A DNA stretch of 64,000 nt from Dryomyza anilis (lineage: Eukaryota > Arthropoda > Insecta > Diptera > Dryomyzidae), in contig OX638133.1 in the NCBI GenBank assembly GCA_951804985.1, positions 51,508,791-51,572,790 on the forward strand. Reading direction: 5' to 3'. Shown in pieces: positions 33,240-43,338 of this stretch. The position numbers and the translations under genes are program-made. Each line of letters opens with the position of its first letter. Position 1 is the stretch's first letter. Below the pieces are notes generated by a model. That model was not told the origin of the DNA. It saw only the letters and a program-made list of their open reading frames with translations, and did not search any database.

Positions 33240-33822
33240 CTACATTTGTAACTGTTAGAAGACAGGAAGTGATTGACCTAACTTTGTCTAATTGTAGACT
33301 GAGAGAGTCAAACTTAAACAAGAATGTTCTTAAAGAAGATTCTTTATCGGACCACAGGTATATCGAGTTTCATACTGACCGAGAGGTGCTGCCCTCTATG
33401 ACGGTAAGAAACCCTAGTAAAACGAACTGGACACGCTTCAGACATGAACTTGAAAATCACCTCAATATTACTGTCAGAATTCGTACCAAAGAAAGTATTG
33501 AGACGTCCGTTCAAGTTATGAACGATGCTTCTAAATAGGGCCCTAAGGAGCAATTTAGACTCTGACTGGTTTCTTTATCGAGCTAAGTAGAAAGAGTATA
33601 AGAAACTAATTCATAAATTGAAAAGTGTGTCTTATAAAGACTTCTGCGGTAGCATCGAATCCTGCAGTGAGACTAGCCGATTAGTCAAGTTTCTTAAAAG
33701 AGACCGAACTACCTGACTAGACTCACTGCCTGACTGGACACCTCATGGCTCGTATACTTAGTCTAACAGAGAAGCACTCAGCGTCCTAGTTGAGACTCAC
33801 TTTCCGGGAATTCAAATCCACA
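33240..33822 (+). pseudogene. LOA-type LINE endonuclease C-terminus and linker
   Basis: Open stretch of 89 codons: VIDLTLSNCRLRESNLNKNV, then SLSDHRYIEF, which is the terminal SDH motif of LINE endonucleases, then NPSKTNWTRFRHEL. Beyond a stop the linker can still be read in broken frames up to HFPGIQIH at about 33822. There the TIR element begins. The RT domain resumes on the far side at about 38051. Confidence 0.72.
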
Positions 33823-34319
33823 TACACACACAGAAATAAACTGTCGTTTTAGGCTATTTTTCGACAGTTTTCAGTGCTGAAATGGAGTCCGCAGTAAGTT
33901 ACTGTTGAAAAAGTGTTGGAACGACAGTAGAATGTGTCGTTCAGCATAAGTGTCAAATATCAGGTCGCAGTTGCTACTGTCGATCCGAAAATTGTTACTG
34001 TCAAATTTTTAATGACAGTACTCAATTTGACAATTAAAATCATTATTTGTAGTTGTTTTCCTTCTCGGAAAGGACTATGGGGGCGATTATCACAAGGCAA
34101 CGTGTCTGAGTGCTTCAACATGGCGAAGCCAGCGCAATCCTTGTCGGTGTCGTCTCAAGTCAACTCACTGGTCACCAGAATTGACAAATTGTCAAATGGT
34201 GACACCTCCACTTCGGTGGAAGTCCTCCTCGTGGAAGTCCTTGGAAACTGCGCTCTACACCACCCGGTGTAGAAGTCGGCTAAAGTGAGTGGCGAGCATC
34301 TCCCTCAGAGTGAGGGTTC

Positions 34320-35246
34320 GTGCGTTGGGTTTGGGTCCCACCACGGAAAAAACCTATGCGCCCAATGAAAACAAAAAAGAAGCATCGGATAACGACCGAT
34401 TACAACGATGACGACCCACGCAAACGTTTTAAGGACCATGATTTAAGGATATGCACCTGGAATGTCCGGACCCTTTATAGGGAAGGTGCCTCTATCCAGC
34501 TGGCAGATGTCCTCGAAAAATATAAGGCTGACATCACCGCTATCCAGGAGATGCGATGGACGGGACAGGGCTGTTCGAAACAAGCGTCCTGTGATATCTA
34601 CTACAGCTGCCATATCTACTACATATGCCATGCGGAGAGACACGAATTTGGATGTGGATTTGTGGTCGGCAAGAGACTCCGCCATCTTGTCTCTAGGTTC
34701 ACGCCCGTGGACGAAAGGCTGGCAACAATCCGCATCAAGGCTAAATATTTCCATATCAGCCTAATTTGTGCACACGCTCCGACGAACGAGAAAGATGACG
34801 AGACAAAAGAGCGCTTCTACGAGCGTCTAGACAACGCATACGAGCGCTGCCCCCGCCACGATATCAAAATCGTGCTAGGCGATTTTAACGCCAAGGTGGG
34901 CAGAGAAGCCATCTATTGTCCCGCAATCGGAAAATTTAGCCTCCATGCCAACACTTCCGATAACGGAACGAGTCTAATCGACTTCGCCGCAGCACGAAAC
35001 ATGGTAGTTAGTATCACTAGATTCGAACATTTCGATATCCACAAGGCCACATGGTTGTCGCCCGATCAAAAAACTCGAAATCAAATTGATCACGTTGTGA
35101 TTGACGGAAGGCACGCTTCAAGCGTGATGGACGTACGCACTATCCGAGGTGCCAATATGGACTCGGATCATTACCTTGTAGCAGCCAAGGTCCGCACACG
35201 CTTAGCGCTGCGAAGAACGTACGGAACCAAACGCAGAGAAAGCTAG
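34320..35246 (+). pseudogene. RTE endonuclease (copy C), domain intact
   Basis: 308-codon open frame with the full EEP endonuclease domain. LRICTWNVRTLYREGA gives the N-terminal Asn. AIQEMRWTGQG carries the metal-binding Glu. VLGDFNAKVG carries the Asp/Asn pair, NQIDHVVIDG the catalytic Asp region, and SDHYLV the terminal Asp-His. All expected catalytic positions are present. The protein stops at RRES just after the domain because of a frameshift. The RT continues in other frames, so the endonuclease could be made alone but not as the full polyprotein. A short duplication, YYSCHIYYICH, is visible around residue 95-105. The true start may lie upstream of the methionine. Confidence 0.85.
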
Positions 35247-35371
35247 ACGTCGGAAAGCTGCAATCACAACAGACAACGCAAGCCTTTTCCACTCGACTCC
35301 CACACCTGCTTAGACAAAGCACTCCTCCTCTCGATGATATAAGCGCGCAGTGGAATCATATCTCCTGCTCT

Positions 35372-35713
35372 ATGCGTACGGCTGCCGAAGAGGTGCTTGG
35401 ATTCCAACGCCCCCTGAGGAATCAGTGGTATGACCAAGAGTGTCGCGCGGCCACTGCAGAGAAAGACGCTGCGTACAAATCCACCCTGCAGTCAGTAGCT
35501 ACGCGAGCTGCGAAGGAGCGATACAAAGAGAAGAGGAGGGAAGAGAGACGTCTTTTCAGGCGTAAAAAAAGCGAGGCAGAAAGACGTGAGTGTGAGGAGA
35601 TTGAGATGCATGGGGACAGGAATGAGGCTCGAAAATTCTTCGAGAAAATAAGACGCCTAGCCGGAGGTTCAAAATCCGGAGCCTCTTCCTGTAAGATGAG
35701 AACGGAAATCTAG
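35372..35713 (+). pseudogene. RTE linker region (copy C)
   Basis: 113-codon frame bridging endonuclease and RT: GFQRPLRNQWYDQECRAATA, then a highly charged Arg/Lys/Glu-rich helix (RAAKERYKEKRREERRLF). It is reached from the endonuclease by a frameshift near 35230 and left by another near 35690-35900. The charged segment probably forms an alpha helix or coiled coil; its function in RTE is not known to me. Confidence 0.75.
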
Positions 35714-35921
35714 TGACAGATATCCAGAGCACACTGAAAATATGGAGGGATCACTTCTCTAAACTGCTGACCGGTGATGATGACCTCAATTCCACCGATA
35801 GAGAAGCAAACCCGGCAACCCCAGTACTTGATGACGACGTTGAGATTCCGCCGAGGTCAGAACAGCCATTGCTCGGCTGAAAAACAAAAAAGCCGCAGGT
35901 GCTGATGGCCTGCCTGCTGAA

Positions 35922-37028
35922 TTGTTTAAGACCGGAGGCGAAGAGCTAATAGAGAGCATGCACGAGCTCGTAAGCAGAATATGGTCGGATGAAAGCATGC
36001 CAAGTGACTGGAACCTCAGTGTACTCTGCCCAATCCTTAAGAAAGGGGATCCCACTATCTGCGCCAACTACCGTGGGATCAGCCTACTCAATATCGCATA
36101 CAAGGTTCTATCGAGCGTATTATGTGAAAGACTGAAGCCCATCGGCAACAGACTGATTGGACCTTATCAGTGCGGCTTCAGACCTGGAAAGTCCACCATA
36201 GACCAGATTTTCACATTGCGCCTAATCCAGGAAAAGACCCTAGAAAAACAGATCGACACCTACCACCTATTAGTCGACTATAAAGCCGCCTTCGACACTC
36301 CGATAAGGGAACGATTATACGCTGCAATGTCTGAGTTCCGTATACCTGCGAAACTTATAAGGCTTTGCAGGATGACCCTGAGCAACACACGTTGCTCAGT
36401 GAGAATAGGAAAAGACCTCTCCGAGCCATTTCATACCGAACGAGGTTTCAGACAGGGTGACTCCCTATCGTGCGACTTTTTTAACTTATTGATGGAGAAA
36501 ATAGTTCGAGCTGCCGAACTCCGTCAAAGCGGCACTATCCTCAACAAAAGTGTCATGCTGCTCGCATATGCCGACGATATTGATATCATTGGCAGGAGCA
36601 CACGAGCAGTCAGCGCAGCATTCTCCAGATTGGAGAAAGAGTCGCGTCGAATGGGTCTAGCGGTGAACGAGAACAAGACGAAGTTCCTTGTGTCAACAAG
36701 CAAAAAAGAGTCCGTGCGTCTTGGACAAAAAGCTGATTTTGACACCCACAAGTTCAACATTGTGAAGGACTTCGTCTATCTGGGATCCAGCGTAAACAGC
36801 AACAACGACGTCAGCCTGGAGATCAAACGGAGAATAACTCTTGCCAACAGGTGCTACTTTGGGCTCAGTAGGCAATTGAGAAGCAGAGCCCTCTCTCGCC
36901 GGACAAAAATAACGCTCTACAAGTCACTCATCATGCCCGTCCTACTTTACTGGGAGCGTTCGAGAGAAAGATTCTCCGTAAAATCTTTGGCCCTATCTGC
37001 TTTGCTAACGAGTATCGAATCAGGATGA
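35922..37028 (+). pseudogene. RTE reverse transcriptase (copy C), core intact
   Basis: 368-codon frame with the RT core in order: ANYRGISLLNIAYKVLSSVL, QCGFRPGKSTIDQIFTLRLI, motif A LLVDYKAAFD with the first catalytic Asp, motif B GFRQGDSLSCDFFNLLMEKI, motif C LLAYADDIDIIGRS with the catalytic Asp pair, and MGLAVNENKTKFLVS. The polymerase residues are all present. Near residue 345 a deletion joins LLYW directly to ERSRERF, dropping about 20-25 residues present in copy B, and shifts the frame. The C-terminal part continues in another frame at 37025-37255. Confidence 0.87.
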
Positions 37029-37255
37029 ACCACGAGCTGTATGAGTTATTCGACGACATTGACATAGTCAAGCGCATCAAGATCCAGCGGCTTCGCTGGC
37101 TAGGTCATGTCGAACGAATGGATGAAAACACTCCAGCCAAGAAGGTGCTTGAATCGAAACTCGAAGGTGGACAGCGTAGAAGAGGGCGTCCAAATCTGCG
37201 TTGGAAAGACCAAGTTGAGGACAACCTGGCAACGCTTGGTATTTCTAACTGGTGA
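37025..37255 (+). pseudogene. RTE C-terminal domain (copy C)
   Basis: Conserved C-terminus typical of this LINE group: IKIQRLRWLGHVERMDENTP, AKKVLESKLEGGQRRRGRPN, LRWKDQVEDNLATLGISNW. It is out of frame with the RT by the deletion near 36950. A stop falls at W* where other copies read through, followed by a short non-coding tail and TAAG repeats. Confidence 0.8.
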
Positions 37256-37348
37256 CAGCGCGCGCAAAGCAGATCCGACTGGCGCGGCTTCATCTCAGCG
37301 GCCAACGGTTGTAAGGGCCATTTAAGTAAGTAAGTTTCCTTCTCGGAA

Positions 37349-38037
37349 TAAAAAAAAAAATATTTTACTTTAATGAAATTAATAATAAATAAAACAATTA
37401 TACATTTTATTTAAAACATAAACAGTTATAACATAAGCTGGATCCAGATTGGCAATGGATGACGTTGTTTAGTGCGTCTTTGCCATCGTAGTTGGTGATG
37501 CAGTCGCATAGAAAACTGCGGCGTCAAATTATTTATGGAAGTATTTGCGGATGCATTTGATTCAATGAGGAAGACTGACCTAGTCATCGCTTGTCAAAGA
37601 TTGTCATCATTTACACCTAGTTTTTATGAATTATACAACACTGCATTGATGCTGCGTTTTGGTTCCAACATCTTAAAGGTCAGTAATGTTGAGCTTCCCC
37701 ACAGTCTTCTCAGCAGAGCCACTCCTTAGTCGGCAGACCCGAAACCAGAATATGGCTGTCGTTCAACAGCTGATGCTGCAATAGGTTTTTTTGCGTTCGA
37801 ACTGATGTTTATTATTTTGTTGTATCATATTTATGTCTTTTTTGTTTGTTTGATAATTGTTTCTGAAATTACTTAAACATTAAATACAAAGAAACTTTGA
37901 TTTTTTAAAATTTTATTTCGTTAAATATTTTTAAATACTGATTTCACAACAGTTCTCTACTAAAAATTACAATTTTAACTGTTGTTTTTTATCAAATACA
38001 AATCAATAGTTGGTAATGATCGTTTTTAAACCGTTTT
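37349..38037. other. Right part of the TIR element
   Basis: Continuation of the TIR element after the RTE insertion. It contains a 64-codon open stretch (37535-37729, MEVFADAFDSMRKTDLVIAC) without recognised family. It may be a fossil of captured coding sequence. Confidence 0.4.
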
Positions 38038-38050
38038 TTTCTGTGTGTGT

Positions 38051-38867
38051 AGGGCCACTTTGTAATCCCAGCACTGGGAACTGCAATAACAACTCTAATG
38101 TGCCAAAACCTGACAGGCAGGTTGCCAGATTGGTTGTGTACGATGATGGCTTTAAGTCACCTGGGCCGGATGGCATCTACCCAGTCATGCTACAGGAAGG
38201 TATAACCCAATTGCTACTATGCCAAGTCTCGCATGGGCATTCATTCCGACATCCTGGCGTTTAGTTAAAATAATCTTCATTCCTAAAGTTGGAAGAGAAG
38301 ACTATTCCATATCCAAGAGCTTCAGACCCATTAGTATGTCCTTCACACTAAAGTGTCTAGAAAGACTAGTTGAGTTGCACATCAGAAAAACATCGTTGTC
38401 AAGGTACCCACTATCGTCAAGACAACATGCCTACCAACGTGGAAAATCCTGTGAAACAGCATTGCAACATCTGGTTGGCCGGATCGAGCATGCTTTTCAG
38501 AGGAAGATGTACGTCATGGGCATATTTGTTGACATCGAGGGTGCTTTTGATAATGCTACTTTTGATGGAATGTGTGACGCAGCTAGACGGAATGGAATAG
38601 ATGAAACATTGGTCAAATTGCTAAGGTCAATGCAAATGTTTAGGATCATCACCTCTGAGGCGGAGTGCGGTCAGTATATTATGGCAGGGGTGAATAGAGG
38701 TTGTCTTCAAGGAGGCCTTCTCTCCCCCCTGCTCTGTTGTGTGTATGCTGGTTCACTCTCTGCTCAACGATCGTGATGGACCAGGTGTCTATTCCCAGGC
38801 CTATGCAGACGATGTTGCCATTCTTGCCACGGGTTTTTTCTTCAATGAGGTCTGTGTTAAAACACAA
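38051..38867 (+). pseudogene. LOA-type LINE reverse transcriptase fragment
   Basis: RT core of the LOA-group LINE, resuming after the TIR element: SPGPDGIYPVMLQEG, then 185 open codons at 38219-38776 with WRLVKIIFIPKVGREDYSIS, KSFRPISMSFTLKCLERLVE, QHAYQRGKSCETALQHLV, motif A GIFVDIEGAFDNATF, and motif B VNRGCLQGGLLSPLLCCV. The YADD box follows one frame over (YSQAYADDVAILATG). The IFIPK...K.FRPIS...QHAYQRGKS arrangement and the RNase H downstream fit LOA/Bilbo-type elements of flies. Confidence 0.83.
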
Positions 38868-39049
38868 ATATCATTGAACCGAAAACAGCTGGTATACTGC
38901 AAACGGACTTTCCGTCCACCCTCACAAAACAGGGAGTGTTCTCTTCACTAGGAAAAGAATAATGATAGGATTATCTCTACCAGTACTTAAGGGTGTCACT
39001 ATTTCTCTGTCTAACGAAGTAAAATATCTGGGCTTAACTCTAGAAGTAA

Positions 39050-39960
39050 ACTACTTATGACAAAACATGTCGAAAATAAAATTTCGCGAGCATTGAATGC
39101 CTTCTAGCAATGCAGAGGAATTTTTGGAAAGACAAGGGGTCATGAAAGACTTCTGGAGACTAAAACGAAGTGGTTTCTGGTTTAATGTTCCTTGGAATAT
39201 CTCTGACATTGTACTTGACACTCCATTAGACACCTGTCTACTGGAGATGCCCTCCGATTCAATGATAACAGAAATATTACCAAGACGAAATTTTGAGGTT
39301 TGCCAACCTGACATTCAAGACTGTCTAACGCCTGACTGTGAGCCAGGTAGAGGGTCACACCGCATTTTCACCGACGGCTCCAGAACCGATCAAGGATCTG
39401 GTGTTTGTGGAACCGGATGACCACAGACTTCACTTCGTCTTAGGTGACAATGGCTCGGTATTTCAAGCCGAAGTTTATACTATACTTATGGCTATGGACC
39501 ACATTGCAGATGGATTGCAGATGACAGAACAGAGCTATATCTGTTTGCAGCGATAGTCAAGCTGCTCTTATGGCTTTGAACAACAAGGTCATTACATCCA
39601 AAATTATACGTCAATGCAGATCACGTATCAATTGGGTTGATAAATACAATACACTGAAACTGATTTGGGTGCCGGGCCATAAAGGAGTTTCAAGCAATGA
39701 AACATCTGGCGAACTAGCACGTGCTGGATCTGAGGATAATACATTTGGACCAGAACCTGTGCTTGTACTACCTGCATCTACGGGAAAATTCATCATCAGC
39801 TGGCACCATCAACTGGCACCACAGATCACTATCTCTGTGACTGTCCAGCATTTTCTAGAATTAGAAGGCAGTTCTTTGGCACAGACGTGATGAGAGAGGA
39901 TCAACTTCACTCTTTATCACACAATAACCTTTTTAGATTCAATAATGAATCTAAGAAGTA
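39050..39960 (+). pseudogene. LOA-type LINE RNase H domain and C-terminus
   Basis: The RNase H domain is recognisable in fragments: HRIFTDGSRTDQGSGVCG (first catalytic Asp), then FQAEVYTILMAMDHI (the Glu-containing helix), then LKLIWVPGHKGVSSNETSGE (the HKG loop). The C-terminal tail CPAFSRIRRQFFGTDVM is readable before a run of A near 40020. Several frameshifts break it. An RNase H domain after the RT supports a LOA/I-group rather than RTE assignment. Confidence 0.78.
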
Positions 39961-40675
39961 TCATTAAAAACCAGGGAACTGCACAATGTCTGAGTGCAGT
40001 GGCTCTATTTTTATCCCACAAAAAAAAAATAAATAAAAAAAAATGTGTAAACATTCCCCAGCAGAATCTGTCAATTATCATAAGTATGTTACAATACAAA
40101 CATAACATTTTAATTGTATTTGAATAAGCCATTTCTTGGCAGTTTACTTGGTTATAACTACATTCAAAAAAATAATGTGTTAAAAACAAATAAAAATGTC
40201 TTCGAAATAAAAACAATTGTATTCGTTTTACGTCCAAAGACATTTACTTTTGTTTTAAATAAATTTATGTATTTGTTTTTGTATGAAAAATATAAAAAAT
40301 AAGTACATTTTTTCATTGAATTTCAGAACAATTTTTAAATAATTTGTTTAAAATTACTGAAATTGCAATTATTTAGCTGTGCAGAAAAGTATAGAAAAAT
40401 AAATAAATTTTTGTATTTTTAATACAAAAAATGTATTAAAAAAACACTCCACTCCTTTCCTTTTTCCTTTCTTTTGTTTCTTTTCACTCGTCTTCTTTAT
40501 ACAACAACATAAATTTTCCATGTTGTATCACAATATTTTGTTGGAAAAAAGAAAACAAGTACACTTTTCATTAAAAAGTAAGAAAATAAAAACAAATGTA
40601 ATTGATATGTATTAAAAATATTTTTTTTTTTAAACAAGTCCATAAATTGTATTAATTTTAATACATTATTTTTTT
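39961..40675. other. AT-rich stretch after the LOA 3' end
   Basis: An A-rich run at about 40019-40045 probably marks the LINE 3' end. After that, low-complexity DNA without genes. Confidence 0.45.
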
Positions 40676-41100
40676 GAGTGTATGTTTCAAAACAAACAGA
40701 AAATGCTATTCAAATCGAATTATAACGTATGTTCGAAACGCTCATCTTCATTTGATTAGTTATCGACAGACGAAGCTGGCAACGTTGCACAGCATTTTCT
40801 ACCTACGCCATTTTTGCCATCGTTTGAACATATTGATGTTTAAAAACAAACAAAAAAGAAATTGGATTTAAATAAATATATTCTTCCAACACGAAACGAA
40901 GTTGGCACTCGTTGATCAGAATTTTCTATCTACGTCTCTTTTGTCGTCGTTTGAAGTATGTATTGGTCCTTTTAAACATACTGATGTTTGAAAACAAACA
41001 AAATGAAATTAGATGTAAATAAAAGTATTCTTGCAATATTCTTCTTGTATACGAAGATGACGCTCGGTGACCGACATTTTCTGCATACGTGTCTTTTGGT
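40676..41100 (+). repeat. Three diverged tandem units of about 140 bp
   Basis: The units share GTTTGAA...CATA(T/C)TGATGTTT followed by AAAACAAACA, an ATTTAAATAAA stretch with ATTCTT, and a block CGA(A/C)G...GGC...TTTTCT...TACG. Starts fall near 40676, 40831 and 40977. Identity is low, so the duplication is old. Confidence 0.5.
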
Positions 41101-42829
41101 AATACAATTAAAAATATACAAATTGTGGTACAAAAAGTGTAAATAGTAACAAATAATATCATTTAATACTGCAGTATATAATTGTAATTGTTCCTGAATG
41201 TTTTTCTAAAAATATTGTGAAAAGCCGACACGGATATTTCATCAAAAAAACCACAACTAAAAAATCATTGTTTCTATTTTGAAACAGAATTCGGCATGGT
41301 TTTTTACAACAGGCTCCGCGAATTCCTTACCAACGCTGTGTGCTGTACTGAGACTTGCACTTGCAGTTTTAATTCAATTATTTATTTATACATTTAAAAA
41401 TTAGTATTTGAATTCAAATATTATTAATTCCCATTGTGCATGTTTAATGATTTTTAATAAAATACCAAAAATAATTGTTCTTGCCTGCAAAATTATGTTT
41501 GGGAGAGTCATTTGCGGCGTGTACACATCTTTAACTTATACTTAATTATTTTATTTCCATATATTTTAAGCTCATTGAATTACGGATTAATTGTATATTT
41601 CACAAACAGTGACTATCTGGTATTAACAGTGATTGGCGATACTTAAACAAATTCATCCACCAAAAAGAACTTTTGAACTATATGAAAAGGATTAATGTTA
41701 CTGAGTACTAAAAGTAGGCAGCGTTGTTAATTATTAATGCCAAACATAAATATAATTACAGCGTTTTCATATTAATTCTATTATTTTTCAATTCGTTGTC
41801 ATCCACGAATAACCAAATACACATAATTCAAAAAACCTTTTTTTGACGTTGGCTGTGTTAAATAGAAGAAATTACAAACATACATATAGTAATATCTGAT
41901 GAAATATATCTGTTTCTACATAAGCATTAATATAATAAAGTCATACAAATCCGCGATTAAAGCAATGTATGTTTAAATATTGTATAATAATGAACAAAAT
42001 AATAATACAATTCAATTATAATGTTATTTTACTCCTATATGGTGATTTCGAATTACTTCATAATTTCATTCAAGCAAAATCAAACATAAGTACTTTTATA
42101 TCCGTGTATAATTTATATCATACCATTTAATTTCAACCAATCGGCATCAGAAAATTTTGTTTTAGTACCTTTATGTACTTGTAAGTACCGTTTTTTTTTA
42201 TTTTTCAAGGTCACCAGAGCGACCTTTTTTTTTTTAATTCTGTTATTTTTTTGTTTGCGAAAATAAAGGCGGTGGCAAAGTGGCCGGTAAAGTGAAATTA
42301 TCCCTAGAAGGTTCAAAATGGATTTTGGTATTTTCTCATACATTTATTTGTAGCCCTATTCATTTTTTTTAAGAAAATCTATTACCATTCTAAAATAAAA
42401 TGCGATCCACAAATCATGTATCTTTTTGTAATCGTGTGACTATTATACGTTTCCAGTCCCCTTCGTCTAAAATAGCCCTTTGAATCATACGTTTATTCAA
42501 TATTTTTGTGTTGACAACTATTTTTCATACACAAAAATTTCATTTTTTTTTAACTTTCTTGCTGGTAACAAAATAAATCTCAAAACGAGCGTACTCAACT
42601 TTTCGTTTAATACATGAATCAAAAATTGTAGTCACACGATGTTCAACAGATATTCAAACAAATTTTAGCCGATATCGTTGTCACCGGGAAATATATGATC
42701 GGCGTAAATGTTTGAAATATTTGGCAGCACTTACATTTTTTATCAAAATTTGACAAAATATCTCATAAAATTTGTCAAAAATAAAAATTTAATCAAATCA
42801 AATTAAATAAAATGTATAGGTTAAGATTT
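41101..42829. other. AT-rich intronic stretch without recognisable gene
   Basis: Nothing recognised. A short minus-strand open stretch at 42113-42343 is lysine-rich and homopolymer-driven and was not called. Confidence 0.45.
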
Positions 42830-43060
42830 TTAATGCGCAATTCTTTCTGTATGCCAAACTGCAGTTTTAAATAATACTTCCTCAACTTTTTGGAAGTATT
42901 TTCCCAGAATGTCCAGAATGAAGTGTAAAACGTTTCCTTGGGGTGATTGAGGAGCATGAGCGTTAGGGAAACCTACTCTCGGCAGCTGAGAACGTTGCTG
43001 ACAGCAATTGATAATGCTATGGACTTGCAACCATCGGAAGACAAACCATCACATAATCAT
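42830..43060 (-). pseudogene. Unrecognised coding-like fragment
   Basis: A 66-codon minus-strand frame ends NVLHFILDILGKYFQKVEEV, then LFKTAVWHTERIAH. The alternative frame over the same DNA also reads as plausible protein (LMLLNHPKETFYTSFWTFWE), preceded by SIALSIAVSNVLSCRE and a stop. Base composition is less AT-biased than its surroundings. It looks like a decayed coding fragment within the Nipped-A intron, but TRRAP has no such segment here and I cannot assign a family. An unrelated exon, a gene relic or a transposon piece are all possible. Confidence 0.35.
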
Positions 43061-43338
43061 AATATTTACATAGGAAAATTACAATTAACTCCCGATGGTA
43101 AATACTCTCGAAAATAACGCTACTAACGCATACCGTTTACGACGATAGCTTTTTTTTGTAAAAAATTTTTTAAGCGTTGATAGCGATGCCAAAAAACACG
43201 GCTTATGAAGGAATTTTTTAATGGATCATTTTCACGAATATTTTCGTCAAATACACTAAGTTTTTCGTGTATTTTATGAATATTTTATTTTTAGTGTACA
43301 CAGTGTATTTTAAATGTTTTAATTAATATAATACTAAC

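Larger units (their letters stand above)
34071..37334 (+). mobile_element. RTE-clade non-LTR retrotransposon, copy C, best preserved
   Basis: 3264 bp flanked by perfect 14-bp target duplications TTTCCTTCTCGGAA at 34057-34070 and 37335-37348. The leader starts AGGACTATGGGGGCG and the 3' end is TAAG repeats without poly(A), the RTE hallmark. It encodes endonuclease, linker and reverse transcriptase in order, interrupted by a few frameshifts and one small 3' deletion. Perfect duplications and long open frames suggest it is the youngest of the three main copies. It sits inside the TIR element and lies antisense to Nipped-A. Confidence 0.92.
33824..38050. mobile_element. TIR element inside the LOA LINE, itself carrying RTE copy C
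   Basis: The ends are inverted: ACACACACAGAAA at 33824-33836 and TTTCTGTGTGTGT at 38038-38050, with weaker pairing further in (GTCGTTTT against AAAAACGA). Taking out the RTE copy leaves about 950 bp of non-autonomous sequence with CGACAGT/ACTGTCG-type motifs near the left end. It separates the LOA linker from the LOA RT. A target duplication could not be fixed because the ends are simple-sequence-like. An open stretch at 37535-37729 has no recognised domain. Confidence 0.55.
17931..43338 (-). other. Nipped-A: Nipped-A intron, 25.4 kb, filled with transposons
   Basis: Bounded by donor GTTAGT (read on the minus strand from 43338) and acceptor CCAATAG ending at 17931. The exon junction K|VYYPVRH is contiguous in TRRAP proteins, so no coding exon is expected inside. 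The intron contains at least ten mobile-element copies or relics. The three large LINE copies inside lie antisense to the gene, while the BEL/Pao relic at 22440-23460 is in the sense direction. Confidence 0.85.

Noticed and set aside
37535..37729. A host exon with MEVFADAFDSMRKTD
   Set aside because: It lies within the TIR element interrupting a LINE, has no splice context and matches no family I know; kept only as part of that element.
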